Shown: positions 8,213 to 17,287 of the stretch, in pieces
How positions within the stretch are numbered: position 1 is the first letter of the stretch
Layout: every line of letters starts with the position of its first letter
Source: Bacteroidota bacterium
GTDB taxonomy: Bacteria > Bacteroidota > Bacteroidia > Chitinophagales > Chitinophagaceae
Direction of reading: 5' to 3'
DNA: 64,000 bases
NCBI GenBank assembly: GCA_023424015.1
Contig: JAFAEM010000008.1
Span: 1-64,000, forward strand
Notes under the pieces: generated by a model
The model's input: only the letters and a program-made list of their open reading frames with translations
Databases searched by the model: none
Told to the model about the DNA's origin: nothing
Program-made: the position numbers and the translations under genes

Positions 8213-9211
8213 CTAAGCTGTCATTTTACAGACCATCTCCTTTAATAGTGAACCATCCTCGGCCCCGGCATTGTTTACGCCGATACTCTTCAGATTATAT
8301 TGGTGGAGCAGCAGCAGTGCCCTTTCAATACCCTGGTAATCGTAAACTTTTGCGGCATGCAAATAATCCTTTGCGAAAAAAGGGTGAACACCGATGGCTG
8401 CAGCAATCCCTTTCTCGTCCTGCGCCTCTGTCCCGAATACCATAAAGGCTTTGCTGAAAAATGAGTACAGAGATGGTAGTATCAGTTGTATGGGGCCGGC
8501 TTTGGGGTTTGACTCAAAGTACTGTATGATGCGTATACTTGCTGCCAGGTCTTTTCGGGCCAGGGCTGCCTGTAATTCAAAGACATTGTATTCTTTACTC
8601 ACACCTACAAACTCTTCAATATCCTCTTCAGTGATTGTTTTACGCTTACCCAGGTTCACCGAGATCTTCTCTATTTCATTATCTATTCGAGTCAGGTCAT
8701 TGCCGATATGATCTACGAGCAGGGCCAGTCCTTTAGGAGAAATAGAAAGCTTTTTCGACTCCACCAGATCCTGTGTCCATTGGTGGATCTGGTTATCGTA
8801 CATTTTTTTGGTGGTGACCATGACCGCTTTTTGCTTGAGCAGCCTGGCCAATTTGGAGCGTCCATCAACTTTTTTATCCTTGTAAGCCACCACAAAAATG
8901 GTCGTTGGCAGGGGCTTATCGATATACGCTTCCAGTTTGTCGATATCCTTCAGGTGCTGCGCCTCTTTTAATATTACCACCTGCCTTTCCGAAAACATCG
9001 GGTAGCGCATGCAGGCGTTTACAACATCGGCCCAGGAGGTATCCCGCCCATAAAAAATAGTAAGGTTGAAGGATGATTCACTTTCATTGAGGATTTGGTG
9101 TTCGGCATAATTAACGAGTTTATCAATATAATAATCTTCATCTCCTTCCAACCAATACACCGGTTTGAATGACTGCTTCTTCCAGTCAGCTATGATTTTA
9201 TCAACTGCCAT
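8213..9211 (-). CDS. holA: DNA polymerase III subunit delta
   Basis: A 332-residue HolA, the clamp-loader subunit that opens the beta sliding clamp. The N-terminal AAA+-like part has PVYWLEGDEDYYIDKLV (residues about 17-34) and SERQVVILKEAQHL, with FVVAYKDKKVDGRSKLARLL in the position of the usual sensor region. The middle (LVDHIGNDLTRIDNEIEKIS) and the C-terminal collar (ALARKDLAASIRIIQYFESNPKAGP) match the family. As expected for delta, there is no Walker A motif. A near -7 box (TATCTTAG) lies six bases before the ATG at 9211, which suggests a very short leader. Confidence 0.88.
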   Translation of the reverse strand: MAVDKIIADWKKQSFKPVYWLEGDEDYYIDKLVNYAEHQILNESESSFNLTIFYGRDTSWADVVNACMRYPMFSERQVVILKEAQHLKDIDKLEAYIDKPLPTTIFVVAYKDKKVDGRSKLARLLKQKAVMVTTKKMYDNQIHQWTQDLVESKKLSISPKGLALLVDHIGNDLTRIDNEIEKISVNLGKRKTITEEDIEEFVGVSKEYNVFELQAALARKDLAASIRIIQYFESNPKAGPIQLILPSLYSFFSKAFMVFGTEAQDEKGIAAAIGVHPFFAKDYLHAAKVYDYQGIERALLLLHQYNLKSIGVNNAGAEDGSLLKEMVCKMTA

Positions 9212-9405
9212 AAAGCGCTAAGATACAGGCTTTCCCGTGTTCGAATTCAGCAGGTTGCGGGTTTTTACACACTGAATTTCCGTTTTCTGGCACGGTTTTC
9301 GAAATTTAGCCATCGAAAGAATTTTTTCCGGCCGTAGTTAACCTCTGGAAACCGAAACAATCTCATTTAAAATAGTAACCTAAAACTTAGTTAAAACCCA
9401 CTAGT

Positions 9406-10383
9406 ATGACAAACACAAATTATCCATCGGCGACCCCTAATGAACCTCGTACTCCTAACAGAGGCAATAAAAACCTGCTCATAGGTATACTTGCCGCAGG
9501 ACTTTTGGGTACCTGGGGATATCTTCTCTATGATAAAAACAAATCTGGAGAAACTTTACAGGTTGCACAGACGCAGTCTGAAAATTACATGACCCAGCGC
9601 GACTCACTGAAACTTTTATATGATGATGCTGAAATGCGTTTGGATTCTATCACTGGCGCCAACAATAATCTGCAGGGCGAAAAAAGCACTTTGCAAAAAC
9701 AGATCGATGCTAACAAATCTGAGATCAGGCGTATTTTGAATGACAGGAACGCTACTGCAGCGGATCTGAAAAGGGCCAGGACAATGATCGCTGACCTGAA
9801 CAACCAGATCGCAAGTCTGGAAGCAGAAGTATCACGGCTGACTGGTGAAAACCAGGAGCTCACTGCTAACAATACACAGCTTACCACTGAAAAACAAGTA
9901 TTGGAGCAAAACCTCACTATCTCTACTACTGAGAAAGAAGCCCTGGCTCAAACAGTTGATGTAGGTTCTACCTTCAGCGCTTCTAACATCCAGATCACCC
10001 CGGTGAACGAAAAGAAAAGCGGTAAAGAAAAAACTACCAGCACTGCCAAAAAAGTTGACAAACTCGTAGTTTCTTTCGATGTAGAAAACCGTATCGCCCG
10101 CTCAGGTCCTGCTGAAATGTATATCATGGTGACAGCACCTGATGGTAAAGTGATCTCTAATACAGAATTGGGTTCAGCTACACTGACTACCCGTACGGAT
10201 GGTGACAAACCCTATACAACAAAAGTTCCTGTAGAATATGAGCAAGGCACCCGCAAGGCATTGTCTTTCCCTATCCGCCAGGAAGACTTCCAAAGAGGTG
10301 ATTACAAGATTGAAATTTATCATAACGGGTTCAAAATTGGTGAAGGTGTAAGAACCCTGAAAAAAGGTGGTTTATTCGGTTAA
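9406..10383 (+). CDS. single-span membrane protein with long coiled coil (paralogue A)
   Basis: A 325-residue protein with a short polar N-terminus, one membrane segment (LLIGILAAGLLGTWGYLLY, about residues 23-42), then a long heptad-rich coiled coil (about 50-190, e.g. DLNNQIASLEAEVSRLTGENQEL). A serine/lysine-rich hinge follows, then a beta-type C-terminal domain (about 215-325, from KKVDKLVVSFDVENR to the final KKGG). The orientation suggests the coiled coil and the end domain face the periplasm. The next gene has the same architecture and clear similarity, so the two arose by duplication. A strong terminator separates them. I do not recognise a named family; a cell-envelope structural or scaffolding role is only a guess. 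Confidence 0.75.
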   Translation: MTNTNYPSATPNEPRTPNRGNKNLLIGILAAGLLGTWGYLLYDKNKSGETLQVAQTQSENYMTQRDSLKLLYDDAEMRLDSITGANNNLQGEKSTLQKQIDANKSEIRRILNDRNATAADLKRARTMIADLNNQIASLEAEVSRLTGENQELTANNTQLTTEKQVLEQNLTISTTEKEALAQTVDVGSTFSASNIQITPVNEKKSGKEKTTSTAKKVDKLVVSFDVENRIARSGPAEMYIMVTAPDGKVISNTELGSATLTTRTDGDKPYTTKVPVEYEQGTRKALSFPIRQEDFQRGDYKIEIYHNGFKIGEGVRTLKKGGLFG

Positions 10384-10407
10384 AAGCAAGTTGCTCTCAG
10401 CAACATG

Positions 10408-10438
10408 GCCGTCCCGGTAATTCGGGACGGCTTTTTTT
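10408..10438 (+). terminator. rho-independent terminator
   Basis: GCCGTCCCG (10408-10416) pairs perfectly with CGGGACGGC (10423-10431) across a six-base loop and is followed by seven T's. It lies 25 bases after the stop of the first coiled-coil gene. It also shows that the longer reading frame of the next gene (from 10405) is not its true start. Confidence 0.9.
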
Positions 10439-10500
10439 ATGGCTGGCCCTCCCTTGCAAACCATTCCAATATGCTTTATCTTTCAGCATACGCTTGTAAG

Positions 10501-11421
10501 ATGAGGGACTCAAAGTCGCTATTATTGGTTTTGCTGAGCCTGGGCCTGGTTAGTACCTGGGTCTATCATATTTATGATAAAACAATCTATAGCCAGCGTA
10601 AGACAGAGGTGTATATCAGGGACTCAACGGCTGTGGCGGACGCCGTCCGTGATTCATTAAACCGGATCTATTCCGGTACCATCGCCGATCTGGACAACCG
10701 ACTTAGCTATTCCCGTCTCGACGCCGATTCCCTCCGTAGCAATCTCGATAAGAAGCTGGTCGAGATCAACCGGCTTAAATCTGAGATCAATGCACTTTTG
10801 AACAAACAGGGTTTCTCCCGGTCAGACCTCGGACCGGCCCGGCAAAAGATCAATGAATTGCAGGAGAAAGTGGACGAACTTAACAACCAGAAGCTGTCGA
10901 TGGAAGAAGAAAAACAGCAGCTGACCGGGATGCTGGAACAACTGACAGTAAATGTAGACACCCTTCAGCGCAATATCAGGCGGCTGAATAAGGAAAATAT
11001 GGAGCTTAATGAGCGGGTCGCTTCAGCTTCTATTTTTGTAGCGTCCGACCTAAAAATTGATGCGATCGCCATAAAAGGTAATTCCGAAGAACCCACCTCG
11101 CAGGCTAAAAAAACGGACAAATTCATCGTAGCGTTTGTAGTGCAAAACCACGTAAATCACTTTAGCAATGCCGAACTCACCGCTGTATTGATGGGCCCCG
11201 ACGGACAGGTCATGCAAAGCACTGTTTGGGATTCAGGTTCCTTTGAGACAGCTGAAGGGCAAAAGAACTTTACGCGGAAGATCCGGTTTGATTATGAAAA
11301 AGGTGAACAGAAAAATCTCCTTTTTTCCATCGACACTGAAAAATGCGATAAAGGCACTTATACTTTCCAGCTTTGGCACAATGGGCGAAAGATCGGCCAG
11401 GTCAGCAAGACGTTGAGCTGA
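10501..11421 (+). CDS. single-span membrane protein with coiled coil (paralogue B)
   Basis: A 306-residue paralogue of the preceding gene. The membrane segment (LLLVLLSLGLVSTWVYHIYDK) is at the extreme N-terminus, followed by a coiled coil (about 45-185) and a C-terminal domain beginning KKTDKFIVAFVVQNH, which aligns with KKVDKLVVSFDVENR of its neighbour. GPDGQVMQST and YTFQLWHNGRKIG likewise align with APDGKVISNT and YKIEIYHNGFKIG. The ATG at 10501 was chosen because upstream codons run through a terminator. Function is unknown; the pair may form hetero-oligomers through the coiled coils, but nothing in the sequence proves this. Confidence 0.75.
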   Translation: MRDSKSLLLVLLSLGLVSTWVYHIYDKTIYSQRKTEVYIRDSTAVADAVRDSLNRIYSGTIADLDNRLSYSRLDADSLRSNLDKKLVEINRLKSEINALLNKQGFSRSDLGPARQKINELQEKVDELNNQKLSMEEEKQQLTGMLEQLTVNVDTLQRNIRRLNKENMELNERVASASIFVASDLKIDAIAIKGNSEEPTSQAKKTDKFIVAFVVQNHVNHFSNAELTAVLMGPDGQVMQSTVWDSGSFETAEGQKNFTRKIRFDYEKGEQKNLLFSIDTEKCDKGTYTFQLWHNGRKIGQVSKTLS

Positions 11422-11475
11422 TCAATCTGCATTTCTATTCGTCTATCATAAATATGCAGCAAACGGGCTGATCTA

Positions 11476-11531
11476 TAAAAAAAGTCGCGCCCAGGAATTC
11501 GAATCTAATGCGAATTTTCCAGGGAGCGACT
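11476..11531 (-). terminator. imperfect hairpin with T-run, end of the fasciclin gene
   Basis: On the minus strand a long imperfect stem (AGTCGCTCCCTGG against its near-complement ending in GCGACT) is followed by a run of T's (A-run 11477-11483 on the plus strand). It lies between two convergent genes and may act both ways. Confidence 0.6.
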
Positions 11532-11571
11532 ATATTAAAAATGATCTTCTACAAATCTTTATTTATTCTAC

Positions 11572-12843
11572 TTACTGTGGTAATAGAACCTGGTCAATTT
11601 TATGCAGCACGCCATTGATGAAATGCTGGTCACTCGATCCGCCCGGTAAGGGGTTTATCAGGATATTAGCAGCCGTTGCATTTGCAGCTCCTTTCACCAA
11701 TGCAGTCGTTACACCTGCCAGACCAAGGGTAGCCTGGATTCCAACGCCCGGATGCCCAGGAATAGCTGAATTTAACAAGGTGGGTACACTGGTCATCCCT
11801 GCAGGCATATTTACCGAAAATGCCCTGTTTCCGAGAATATGATAAACGACCATCCCCTTTACAACTGTTGGTGTCAATACAGTAGCGAGTAAAGGATTAT
11901 TGAAAACATCGGGGGTTGAAGCCAGAGCAGTGGCCTGGGCCTGGGCCATGGCTGGAGCCGCGGCTGCGGCGTCGGCAGGGTCCATCCCCCCGGCTATCAA
12001 TTGTTGCGTAATAAGAGGAATGATCGCCGGTGTGATCTGTGCGACCAATAATTGTTGGAATGCTGTATTGACAGGGGCAAAAACAGTCAGGTTGGCTGCG
12101 GCGTTTTTCAAAGCCGACTCAAGCGTCTTTGCCGGATCGCCCACATCGGCTTTTAAAATAGCGGCTAAAAGATAAGTAAGTTCGGGATCCGTAGCTATTC
12201 TTTGCCACAACACGGTAGAGGGAGGCAATTGTGCAAAAGCGACTTTATGGATCACACCATTGGCTACTTCGATATCCGGCTGAGTGACGGGAACATTGTT
12301 AGCAAACAGGAAGCTTCCCTGTTTTCCCATAAAAATCGGCATCCTGTAACCTGGCGGTAAAGATGCTGACGGCGCGGATAGCATAAACGTACTCTGCAGG
12401 TAAAGATTGAGACTGGGCGCGGTGGGCATCACCTTGGCTGAAGTATATTCCTGTCCGCCGATCAGGTGATACTTGATGATCGTATCCAATTGGCCCGGTC
12501 GTAAAAAGTTAATTGAACTGATATCTGCAGGTAACCCCAAAGCGGTCAGGGAAGCTTTAAACGCATTGTCATCAGGGGCGAAGAAAGTGAAAACTCCATT
12601 CTTATCGCCCAGGATGGTTGACAGGCGGCCCGTTGGACTATTTACCGTGCTGGCACGAGTCACGGCAGCTTTCAAAAAACTATAGTTAGGGTCATCAAGT
12701 GTTTCAAGGATGGTGGCGCCAGTAGGTGCCGGAGTCACGATGGGTTCGGGTTCTGGCAGCTCCTTATTACAGGCCGATAACATAATTGCACCTACAGCAA
12801 ACAATACGGAAAACAGCCTCCAATTATTTATATATCGTTTCAT
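11572..12843 (-). CDS. fasciclin (FAS1) domain lipoprotein
   Basis: A 423-residue surface or periplasmic lipoprotein (MKRYINNWRLFSVLFAVGA then lipobox LSAC). Two FAS1 domains can be seen: one around residues 45-215 (FTFFAPDDNAFKASL, IIKYHLIGG, NGVIHKV) and one around 220-423 (LTVFAPVNTAFQQLL, MVVYHILGNR, HFINGVLHKIDQVLL). The second domain carries an alanine-rich insertion (about residues 275-315). FAS1 domains usually bind polysaccharide or partner proteins. It follows the TonB receptor with a 34-bp gap on the same strand, so the two are probably one operon and may act together at the outer membrane, in a layout reminiscent of SusC/SusD but without a SusD homologue. Confidence 0.85.
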   Translation of the reverse strand: MKRYINNWRLFSVLFAVGAIMLSACNKELPEPEPIVTPAPTGATILETLDDPNYSFLKAAVTRASTVNSPTGRLSTILGDKNGVFTFFAPDDNAFKASLTALGLPADISSINFLRPGQLDTIIKYHLIGGQEYTSAKVMPTAPSLNLYLQSTFMLSAPSASLPPGYRMPIFMGKQGSFLFANNVPVTQPDIEVANGVIHKVAFAQLPPSTVLWQRIATDPELTYLLAAILKADVGDPAKTLESALKNAAANLTVFAPVNTAFQQLLVAQITPAIIPLITQQLIAGGMDPADAAAAAPAMAQAQATALASTPDVFNNPLLATVLTPTVVKGMVVYHILGNRAFSVNMPAGMTSVPTLLNSAIPGHPGVGIQATLGLAGVTTALVKGAANATAANILINPLPGGSSDQHFINGVLHKIDQVLLPQ

Positions 12844-12877
12844 ACTTATTTAGTTTATCATTAAAGATTTTTGACGA

Positions 12878-15556
12878 TTACAGGTTGTAGCCATAGCTTA
12901 TGTAGTAAAGTCCACCCATAGACGGGTTGCCCATGGAGGTACGATAATACTGGTTAAGCAAATTGCTGGCGCCAATCTTAAACGTCGATTTTATTTCGGG
13001 CCTTTTATAACTTACCTGCGCATCTACAGTATGATAGGCTGGCACATCGCCACTGGCGAAATCGTTTTCATAATAAAATCCGTCCTGCCATCTCCAGGAA
13101 ACATTAAAACCTAAACGGTTTTGTGGTCCGAAGCCTGTATTGCTCAGTGACAGGTTTGTACGATATTTCGGTGTGTTTAATGAGGTCAGGAATTTATCGG
13201 GTACATCACCCAGTTCATCAGAAGAGATATTACCGGAAATGGAGAAATTTTTTGGAAGGAGATAATCCAGTCCAAGACCCCATCCTGAGGCCTTCACTTT
13301 GCTGGGCGAGTTTACTACAATAGAGTATCCCTGCTGATCAACAGTACCGGGATTTTGCACCACGTCCCTGCGGGAAAGGAAGTCTTTATACTCACTAAAA
13401 TAGAAATAAGCGTCTACCAGCAATTTTTGATTGAGCAATGTCTTATACCCGATCTCATATGACTGAACGCTTTCCGGCTTGAACTCCACATAAGGTACTA
13501 CCTGCATAGTTGTAGGATCATACACCGGGTTATTGGTCATATTATATTTATCCCAAAGGAATTTTACTCCACCCAGCAGGCGACCTGTAACTACATCGAG
13601 GTCGATCCACTGTTGTTGGGTAGAAGCAAAACGATAAGCGGTCTGGTATGAAAGGCGGATATTATGATCTTTTGCTGGTTTGATCAGCGCGGTGAAGCGC
13701 GGTGTGAACTTGCCATCGGAAAACGTTTCATTCTTATCATAGCGTCCCGAAGCAGTTAATTTAAGTACATCTTTTACTATTTCTTTTGAAACCTGTACAT
13801 AGGCTCCCACTTCATTTATTTTGATGGGCTCACCGGGTTTGTCGGCAAATAAAGTGCCTTCACTGTTCAGTACATATTGCTTCCAGTTTCCACCAACTAA
13901 TACCTCAACAACTTTGATTGCATCAGTCAGGTTATACTGACCTTCCACCATATACAGGTCGGAGCGATCGAGGAATAAGCCGCCCAAAGGAATTGGCTTT
14001 GTCCGGGTTTCGTCCCAAAGCTTCTGGAATGCCGGCGTTCCCGGAACAGGACGACCTTTATCGGCTTCGGCACGGGCCAGGTTGTGCGACTCCAGGTCAC
14101 CACGACCGGCCATTTTAGCGTTCAGGTAAGCAAAAGAATACTGTTGAAACCAGTCTGCGTTAGATTTCCATTTGTCATTAAACTGCACAGTATTAAACGT
14201 AAGGTTATGCGCACCCCCTGCATTTTCCTGGGTAGTGTAGCCGCGGACAAACCAGTTTTTATGGGTCAGCTCAACTTTATATTGCCCCATTTTCAGGTCG
14301 CGAAGAGAATACCGCTGGCTCCCTGTATATACTGTATTACCAGTACCCCAATAGCCGCTCAGGCTGGCTTCAATCTTATCGGTTAATTTATAATGAAGCG
14401 CTCCTGAAAGTTTATACACGAGGGTATTGGGGTTGATTAATTCCTTCTCAGTATATCCGGTACGCGATACTGAGATATTATCGGGTAATGTATTTATATA
14501 ACTGGCCAGGAAAGGCACCGCTTGCGCGATCAAAGGAAAAACTGATTGTCTCAAATTAGTAGAAACCTCATCACCGTATACATTCACCCCATCATAGTTG
14601 GGATCAGTATCGCGAGTACCGGCAACGACCTGCCCGGTTGAACCCGAGCGCTTGTAGTTACGATAGTCATCCGCATGCCAGTCATTGGCCTGAATCAGTT
14701 CAGTACTTATTTTAAATGCAAACTTTTTACCTATTTGCTCGGCCCAGCGAAGACTCCAGTTGTGATAAGGCGAGGGAGACCTTTGCCTGCCGTCTGCATG
14801 CATGATCCCTTCTTTAATCTGGAAACTTAGTCCACGATACTTGAAAGGATTTTTCCCGTTGATCAGCAACGTACCGTTCATACCGCCGGGTCCATAAAGC
14901 GCGGAAGATGCGCCTGGAAGCAGTTCCATATTATCGACATCCAGTTCTGTCAAACCTACAACCATACCTACAGCAAAGTTCAGACCTGGCGCCTGGTTGT
15001 CCATTCCGTTTACCACCTGGGTAAAACGGGTATTACCACTTCCAGAAAAACCGCGTGTGGTAGGTGTAGCGTAGGTCAGCGAAGAGTAAACAACATTGAC
15101 GCCCTTAAGTTTATTTACAATATCATAATAGTTGGATGAAGTATTATTACGGATGGCTGCTGCTCCTACCCTTTCAATAGAAACAGGTGATTCCAGGATC
15201 CGCTCGGGAGTACGCGAGGCAGAAACCACTACTTCCTGTCCGAGCGATGAAACAGGAAAGAATTCAACCTGTAGATCGCCGCTTGCATCCGTAGCATTTA
15301 CTTCCTGGGTTTCATAACCCACCGAACTAAATACAAGGGTGACAGGAAGACTATTGACACTCAATTTAAATACGCCATCCTCATTTGTGAATGTTCCGGA
15401 TGACTGACCTTTAACAATAACAGAGACAGAGGGGACAGGTTCTTTGGTTAAACTATTGCGTACAATACCAGTGAGGTTGATGGTTTGCGCGTAAGAAGCA
15501 AGACCAATAAAATTTACTACCAGCATCGCAATCAGTAAGCGGCAGCTTGTTCTCAT
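12878..15556 (-). CDS. TonB-dependent receptor with carboxypeptidase-like N-terminal domain
   Basis: An 892-residue outer-membrane protein. After a signal peptide (MRTSCRLLIAMLVVNFIGLA, cleavage near SYAQ) comes a carboxypeptidase-D regulatory-like domain (LTGIVRNSLTKEPVPSVSV, about 25-110). The plug domain follows (EVVVSASRTPERILESPVSI, then LLPGASSALYGPGGMNG), then a 22-strand-type barrel ending in ISYGYNL. It takes up a large substrate with energy from TonB/ExbBD. It is not a clear SusC type, and the partner gene is a fasciclin lipoprotein. The ATG at 15556 was chosen because the signal peptide begins there; the frame extends 41 codons upstream without meaning. The substrate is unknown. 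Confidence 0.88.
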   Translation of the reverse strand: MRTSCRLLIAMLVVNFIGLASYAQTINLTGIVRNSLTKEPVPSVSVIVKGQSSGTFTNEDGVFKLSVNSLPVTLVFSSVGYETQEVNATDASGDLQVEFFPVSSLGQEVVVSASRTPERILESPVSIERVGAAAIRNNTSSNYYDIVNKLKGVNVVYSSLTYATPTTRGFSGSGNTRFTQVVNGMDNQAPGLNFAVGMVVGLTELDVDNMELLPGASSALYGPGGMNGTLLINGKNPFKYRGLSFQIKEGIMHADGRQRSPSPYHNWSLRWAEQIGKKFAFKISTELIQANDWHADDYRNYKRSGSTGQVVAGTRDTDPNYDGVNVYGDEVSTNLRQSVFPLIAQAVPFLASYINTLPDNISVSRTGYTEKELINPNTLVYKLSGALHYKLTDKIEASLSGYWGTGNTVYTGSQRYSLRDLKMGQYKVELTHKNWFVRGYTTQENAGGAHNLTFNTVQFNDKWKSNADWFQQYSFAYLNAKMAGRGDLESHNLARAEADKGRPVPGTPAFQKLWDETRTKPIPLGGLFLDRSDLYMVEGQYNLTDAIKVVEVLVGGNWKQYVLNSEGTLFADKPGEPIKINEVGAYVQVSKEIVKDVLKLTASGRYDKNETFSDGKFTPRFTALIKPAKDHNIRLSYQTAYRFASTQQQWIDLDVVTGRLLGGVKFLWDKYNMTNNPVYDPTTMQVVPYVEFKPESVQSYEIGYKTLLNQKLLVDAYFYFSEYKDFLSRRDVVQNPGTVDQQGYSIVVNSPSKVKASGWGLGLDYLLPKNFSISGNISSDELGDVPDKFLTSLNTPKYRTNLSLSNTGFGPQNRLGFNVSWRWQDGFYYENDFASGDVPAYHTVDAQVSYKRPEIKSTFKIGASNLLNQYYRTSMGNPSMGGLYYISYGYNL

Positions 15557-15706
15557 ATATGGCAATTTTAGGTTAGGGAATATGCCGGTAAAATAAGCAT
15601 TGTGTACATCATGCAGAAATTTTATTTTCAGAGGGAAAGGACAAAATGTTGAAATCTTAAGAACCCTGAAATTGTGCATTTTTTACACCCTTCCTACTTT
15701 CGGTGT

Positions 15707-16627
15707 ATGGATAGCTTTTCATTTCCCGGGCAGACCGGTTTTTATCGCGGAAAGGTACGTGACGTATATGCCATAAATAATCGCCTCATCATGATTGCCT
15801 CCGATCGCATTTCGGCATTTGATGTCATTCTTCCGCGACCCATTCCTTTTAAAGGACAGGTTTTAAATCAAATTGCTGCATACATGCTCGGTGCTACGAC
15901 GGATATTTGTCCGAACTGGCTTGAAAAAGTACCTGCACCACATGTTTCCATTGGAAAAAAATGCGTGCCATTCAAAATTGAAATGGTGGTCCGGGGCAAC
16001 CTTACCGGCCACGCCTGGCGCACTTACCAGTCGGGAGCCCGCGAGTTATGTGGCGCCATCATGCCACAAGGGTTAAAAGAAAATGACTATTTCCCAATGC
16101 CTCTTATCACACCATCTACCAAAGCGGAACAGGGCCATGATGAAGATATATCACCCGCCGAGATCATCGCCAAAGGACTGGCTTCAGAAAAAGAATGGGA
16201 AATATTAAGTGAATATGCGCTGCAACTTTTCGCAAGAGGAAAAGAGATCGCCGCCCGGCAGGGACTGATACTCGTTGATACCAAATATGAATTCGGAAAA
16301 ATTGGCGACACGATATATTTGATGGATGAAATTCACACACCCGACAGCTCCCGTTATTTTTATGCCGATGGATTTGAAGAAAGACAGGCAGCGGGTGAGC
16401 GGCAAAAACAATTGAGTAAGGAGTTTGTAAGGGAATGGCTGATCGCGAATAATTTCATGGGAAAACAGGGACAGACAGTTCCTGAAATGACCGACGAATG
16501 GGTCAACACGATTTCACAACGCTACATTGAATTGTATGAAAAAGTGATAGGCAAAAAGTTCGAACCGCAAGTAATTTCGGATGAGGAGACTTATGAGCGG
16601 ATTGTGAAAGCACTTGCAGAGGGTTAG
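15707..16627 (+). CDS. purC: phosphoribosylaminoimidazole-succinocarboxamide synthase
   Basis: A 306-residue PurC, which joins CAIR and aspartate to SAICAR with ATP in purine synthesis. Motifs are GKVRDVYAI near residue 15, IASDRISAFDVILPRPIP, VVRGNLTGHAW, ILVDTKYEFGK and LMDEIHTPDSSRY. The length is that of the longer, eukaryote-like or Bacteroidota type (about 300) rather than the 237-residue E. coli form. It is divergent from the TonB receptor and stands alone. The ATG at 15707 starts the conserved region directly; 11 extra upstream codons are open but not conserved. Confidence 0.92.
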   Translation: MDSFSFPGQTGFYRGKVRDVYAINNRLIMIASDRISAFDVILPRPIPFKGQVLNQIAAYMLGATTDICPNWLEKVPAPHVSIGKKCVPFKIEMVVRGNLTGHAWRTYQSGARELCGAIMPQGLKENDYFPMPLITPSTKAEQGHDEDISPAEIIAKGLASEKEWEILSEYALQLFARGKEIAARQGLILVDTKYEFGKIGDTIYLMDEIHTPDSSRYFYADGFEERQAAGERQKQLSKEFVREWLIANNFMGKQGQTVPEMTDEWVNTISQRYIELYEKVIGKKFEPQVISDEETYERIVKALAEG

Positions 16628-16678
16628 TAATTGGGGACTGGGATTTGTAATTAGGGCCACATTCTAAAATAGCTATAA

Positions 16679-16708
16679 AAATACCCCCGGTATCCCCAGG
16701 GGCTATTT
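16679..16708. terminator. imperfect hairpin between purC and the convergent lipoprotein
   Basis: The arms around 16679-16690 and 16696-16708 (ATACCCCCGG against CCAGGGGCTAT) form a G+C-rich stem with one bulge. T-rich stretches lie on both outer sides, as expected of a two-way terminator between convergent genes. Upstream, 16625-16655 holds gtaattgggga-type repeat words shared with the gap after ribF. Confidence 0.6.
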
Positions 16709-16727
16709 GTTTTCATAGTTATGCAGA

Positions 16728-17096
16728 TCAGTAACACATATTATCGATCAAATATTGTGCTTCACCATAGGTAAGCCAGTAGTCCGTTACCTGGCCGTGT
16801 ATTACAAAACCTTCGGAACGATTATAAAAATCACGGTAACCACGGCGGCTGAAATCACCGTACATCACACTTCCTTCAAACGGAGCAAATCCACTGGAAG
16901 ATCGAATAATGGTATAGCCGCTGTAGGTTTCCACCACATAGTAGGGGCAATACGAATCGCTGTATACCACCACTCCTCTCTCCTGTCTTAACCAGTAGTC
17001 CTCTTCGTAGTCATAGCCATATCCTCTTTTTGAACAGGCTGAAAAAATTACTGCAGTGGCGATCAGCAGTGCAGATATTGTAAAAATCTTTTTCAT
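16728..17096 (-). CDS. small tyrosine-rich lipoprotein, unknown function
   Basis: A 122-residue protein with a lipoprotein signal (MKKIFTISALLIATAVIFSAC). The mature part of about 100 residues is unusually rich in tyrosine (YGYDYEEDYW, CPYYVVETYSGYTI) and ends in cysteine-tyrosine. It appears to be a compact beta-rich domain exposed in the periplasm or on the surface. I do not recognise a family. It stands alone between purC and the lactonase operon, with a near -7 box (TAACTTTA) on its strand around 17165-17175. Confidence 0.7.
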   Translation of the reverse strand: MKKIFTISALLIATAVIFSACSKRGYGYDYEEDYWLRQERGVVVYSDSYCPYYVVETYSGYTIIRSSSGFAPFEGSVMYGDFSRRGYRDFYNRSEGFVIHGQVTDYWLTYGEAQYLIDNMCY

Positions 17097-17287
17097 CGTT
17101 TTTCAGTTGAGGTTATTAAAATGGGATCAACGATCTTACTCTTAAGACTGATGCACAGGTGCTAAAGTTATACGGAGGCTTGTTAAAATGTACCAAATAA
17201 AAATGCTATTTAAATAGTAAGTGTTAAAGAAAATGTACAACAGATGTTAATGCTTGCCGTAATTTCGGGCGCTAAACCAATGATAAT

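Noticed and set aside
10405..10500. Upstream extension of the second coiled-coil gene
   Set aside because: These codons include a strong terminator hairpin, and the membrane segment starts at the ATG at 10501.
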